Below are positions 52,932 through 54,968 of a stretch of 54,968 nucleotides of DNA, one piece after another. The DNA is taken from positions 1-54,968 of the forward strand of contig JBFMGC010000017.1 in assembly GCA_040752815.1 (NCBI GenBank), written 5' to 3'. The first letter of the stretch is position 1. Every line of letters begins with the position of its first letter. The position numbers and the translations under genes are program-made. The DNA comes from Candidatus Zixiibacteriota bacterium. Lineage in GTDB: Bacteria; Zixibacteria; MSB-5A5; GN15; FEB-12. Under the pieces are notes generated by a model. It searched no databases and had not been told where the DNA came from. It saw only the letters and a program-made list of their open reading frames with translations.

Positions 52932-54197
52932 CTATTTCTTTATCGGTACGATGCTCGCTCTGGCGAGCAGGAAGTTGACAATCTTATCCTCTAATATCGA
53001 ATCGCGCAGATCCCGCAATTTGCCGGCCTTGCGCAGGCTCTCTTTGGCCTGGTCCACCGTCACACTATGGTAGGCCGCAAAGCCCTTGATCCAATTCTCG
53101 GTATCCTCGGGCAAAACTTCAATCTTCTCCTGCTCGGCGAGCCTCCGCCAGAGCAGGTCCCAGCGCATTGATTTGACACCTACGGGGAAGTAATGGTTGC
53201 GTAATTCGGTTTCGTCAAACTCTTCGCCCTGCTCCCGAAAATCTTTTACCAGCTTGTCGAGATACTCGTTGATCGGCCCGGCCGGAATCGGCACCTCGTT
53301 GCGGCTGCATAACAGGTCGACAATTTCGCGGCGCTGCGCCCGGCGCTGTAGCGCCTGCTTTTCCTTGAGCATCTTCTGGCGGGCCTGGAGTTTGAACTCG
53401 AGCGCGGTTTCGCCCATTCCGACCCGTTTGGCGAAAGCATCGTCGACCGGCGGCAGTATCCGCTCGTTGACCGACTTGACTTTGCACAAATACGTAATAC
53501 GCGCGCCGGCGAATGTCTTATCCGAATAATCCTTATCGTAAACTACTTCGATCTGCTTTTCCTCTCCGGCATTTACACCGGGCAACTGCTCGCGGAATTC
53601 CTTGATGGTCGACGGATTCCCGAGGTCAATATGTGAATCGGTGAAAGAGTCTTCACTTAGCACTTGATTCGGATCGGTGACTTTCACCAGATCGACAATC
53701 AGGATGTCGCTCGGCCCGGCTGGTCGGTTCAGCGCTCTTAGGTCGGAATAATGTCGGCGGAGATGCTCAACAAAGTCGTTGATCTCGTGCTCCTCGACCG
53801 TGATTTCTTCCGCCTGGAGCACCAGCCCGTCGTAGTCCACGCGCCCTATTTCTGGGAAGACCTCCAGCTCGGCCTGGTACGACATCGTGCCGTCGTCGGC
53901 GAGGTCGAGCGCGGTAATCGTCGGTCGCCCGGCAATCTGAAGTTTGTGTTCGCCGATCGCTGTCGACAGGCTCTCGCGGAACAGCTCGTCGATCACGTCG
54001 CCTTTGACCTGGTCGCTAAATTGCGAGCGGATCATCTCCATCGGCGCCATTCCCTTGCGGAACCCTTTGAGGGTAACCGTGCGGCGGAGCTCGGTAAGTT
54101 TCTTGTCCATCTCCTGATGAAAAGCCTGGGCCGGGATTTCCACTCGCAGTTTACGGGTCAGTTCGGCGCCGCTCTCGATGACCACTTTTGCCTGCAC
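52932..54197 (-). CDS. tig: Trigger factor, ribosome-associated chaperone
   Basis: 421 residues from a GTG at 54197, chosen because GGGAG lies 7 nt upstream and the protein then begins [17 protein letters not shown], as trigger factors do. The ribosome-docking signature is in [16 protein letters not shown] (usually GFRxGKxP, here Gly-Met). The middle holds the FKBP-like isomerase domain ([13 protein letters not shown]) and the C-terminal helical chaperone domain ends [10 protein letters not shown]. It binds nascent chains at the exit tunnel. First gene of the tig-clpP-clpX operon; a tRNA-Leu lies 132 nt upstream on the same strand. Confidence 0.95.
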   Translation of the reverse strand: MQAKVVIESGAELTRKLRVEIPAQAFHQEMDKKLTELRRTVTLKGFRKGMAPMEMIRSQFSDQVKGDVIDELFRESLSTAIGEHKLQIAGRPTITALDLADDGTMSYQAELEVFPEIGRVDYDGLVLQAEEITVEEHEINDFVEHLRRHYSDLRALNRPAGPSDILIVDLVKVTDPNQVLSEDSFTDSHIDLGNPSTIKEFREQLPGVNAGEEKQIEVVYDKDYSDKTFAGARITYLCKVKSVNERILPPVDDAFAKRVGMGETALEFKLQARQKMLKEKQALQRRAQRREIVDLLCSRNEVPIPAGPINEYLDKLVKDFREQGEEFDETELRNHYFPVGVKSMRWDLLWRRLAEQEKIEVLPEDTENWIKGFAAYHSVTVDQAKESLRKAGKLRDLRDSILEDKIVNFLLARASIVPIKK

Positions 54198-54329
54198 TTC
54201 GTTACTCCCATAGGGTTCAGGCCGGAGCCGGCCGCCAACCTTCGGCGACAATTCACCGGCCGTGCCCTGGCCATGAATTGGACAGCGGCACACAGCGGCC
54301 GGTTGCGGTCCGAACCGGGTTTGTTAATA

Positions 54330-54412
54330 TGCGAAAGGGGGGACTCGAACCCCCACTCCTTAACGGAACTGGATCCTAAGTCCAGTGCGTCTGCCAATTC
54401 CGCCACTTTCGC
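54330..54412 (-). tRNA. tRNA-Leu (anticodon UAG)
   Basis: Folds as a class II tRNA: acceptor GCGAAAG pairs with CTTTCGC, anticodon stem CTGGA/TCCAG with loop CTTAGGA (anticodon TAG, 54378-54376), a short extra arm (TTCC GTTA AGGA) and T-arm GGGGGTTCGAGTCCCCC. Discriminator A at 54330; CCA is not encoded. It reads CUA and other CUN leucine codons. Total 83 nt. Confidence 0.95.
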
Positions 54413-54539
54413 GCACTTTACAGCCCGATAGTTTACAGCAATTCAGCGGCGGTGGCAACGAGGTTTTTGGGGGTGGCCGGAGTGGCCGGCCACGCAACCA
54501 CTGCGCAGGTATAGGGAACGGAGCTACTTCGTCCGGGGG

Positions 54540-54806
54540 TCAGAGCGGCTCGCCCACTCCCAGGCTCTTCAACAGGCCAATGTCCACTGATTTGCCGGCG
54601 CAGCACGACGCCAGGTTGCCGTCTATCGTTACCGCCGGCACCCGGGTAATCCCGCATTCTGCGGCCTTAGTCTGGGCTGACTTGTCGGTTCGCAGATCGA
54701 GTATGCGAAGATCGCAGCTCGGGCAAAGTATGCCCTGAACCTCCTTCACGGTTTCGTCGCACAATAGGCACCCAGCCACGAATATCTCGACGATACGTTT
54801 GCTCAT
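54540..54806 (-). CDS. Cys-rich thioredoxin/glutaredoxin-like protein
   Basis: 88 residues from ATG 54806 (AAAGGA 8 nt upstream); another ATG at 54851 is possible but adds a basic run and overlaps the transposase end. Thioredoxin-like pattern: first strand IVEIFVAG, then CLLC (13-16), a second pair CPSC (28-31), Cys51, cis-Pro motif VPAV (57-60) and CC (68-69). Seven cysteines in 88 residues is high, suggesting metal or Fe-S binding, or a redox relay, in addition to disulfide chemistry. No signal peptide. It lies immediately downstream of the IS5-like gene on the same strand and could be driven by it. Confidence 0.75.
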   Translation of the reverse strand: MSKRIVEIFVAGCLLCDETVKEVQGILCPSCDLRILDLRTDKSAQTKAAECGITRVPAVTIDGNLASCCAGKSVDIGLLKSLGVGEPL

Positions 54807-54852
54807 TTGGTGCGTCCTTTCTTTGACCTTGGGTTTGTGCTTAGAAGCCATT

Positions 54853-54968
54853 TCATAACCTCTTCAGCGTGATGAGCAGGCAAGCGACATGAAAAAACGC
54901 CTCATAAACCACAATATCACGGTCCCAGCGGACCACCAAGCGACGATTATTTCCCAGCCAGGCAAAAG
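54853..54968 (-). CDS. Partial IS5-family transposase, C-terminus
   Basis: Reads in from the right edge and stops at TGA 54855-54853. The visible 37 residues (FAWLGNNRRLVVRWD, then a helical end with CLLITLKRL) match the DDE-region end of IS5-family transposases: the (T)FAWLGxxRRL segment after the catalytic Glu, and the usual leucine-rich tail. The rest lies outside the window. The IS end should lie in the short stretch between this stop and the thioredoxin-like gene. I cannot tell whether the element is intact. Confidence 0.7.
   Translation of the reverse strand, partial: FAWLGNNRRLVVRWDRDIVVYEAFFHVACLLITLKRL

Overview
The window looks like part of the chromosome of a free-living bacterium of the FCB group, most probably candidate phylum Zixibacteria. 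This is inference. The support is three secreted proteins with dockerin-type repeats of the form GDVT(M/L)LIDHLF(I/M)SG, DUF5686 and DUF5683 proteins, a long adenosylcobalamin-dependent ribonucleotide reductase, GC-rich codon use, and many short GC-rich hairpin repeats between genes. No plasmid, phage or CRISPR features are seen. Fragments of two different insertion-sequence transposases lie at the two extreme ends, so the window may be bounded by mobile elements.

Layout. 1-4.0 kb: a partial IS630-like transposase, a small secreted protein, an NtrC-type sigma-54 response regulator, and an ArsR-type repressor flanked by two operator-like repeats; the second repeat precedes a 17-codon Cys-Cys peptide that ends at a terminator. 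4.2-8.3 kb: a promoter-to-terminator small RNA or leader candidate, then class II ribonucleotide reductase nrdJ with a tandem pair of NrdR-box-like palindromes upstream. 8.8-11.3 kb: a large DUF5686 outer-membrane protein. 11.6-15.5 kb (minus strand): FKBP-type isomerase, then nucleotidyltransferase-metK-ahcY, which make S-adenosylmethionine and clear S-adenosylhomocysteine. 15.7-19.8 kb: five tightly packed minus-strand genes of unknown function, four membrane proteins (one DUF6754-like) and a lipoprotein, behind one strong promoter whose start point falls on the first GTG codon.

20-31 kb: a Ser/Thr kinase-TPR gene broken by a frameshift, an MFS transporter, a UbiA-family prenyltransferase, a diacylglycerol-kinase-like lipid kinase overlapping a DUF5683 protein, and a HEAT-repeat/HD-GYP pair. 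31.2-37.4 kb: an APC permease with a UspA-like tail, two small haem-motif proteins and an outer-membrane-like protein behind a strong promoter with a Fur-like palindrome, then a DtxR/MntR-type regulator, an Nramp metal transporter and a UspA protein. This reads as an iron/manganese homeostasis locus. 37.6-47.2 kb: a secreted papain-like protease, a bactofilin-like membrane protein, a twin-receiver regulator, a STAS protein, a subtilisin interrupted by an in-frame TAA, and a beta-propeller protein; the papain, subtilisin and propeller carry dockerin repeats.

47.2-54.97 kb: GNAT acetyltransferase, TauE/SafE exporter and HAD hydrolase with overlapping ends; two DinB-fold paralogues; the tig-clpP-clpX proteostasis operon; tRNA-Leu(UAG); a Cys-rich thioredoxin-like protein; and the C-terminus of an IS5-family transposase.

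The most promising undescribed items are the five-gene membrane cluster, the ArsR/17-residue peptide unit, and the roughly 85-nt RNA candidate downstream of nrdJ. Two genes (kinase, subtilisin) are broken in this sequence; read data would tell decay from assembly error.
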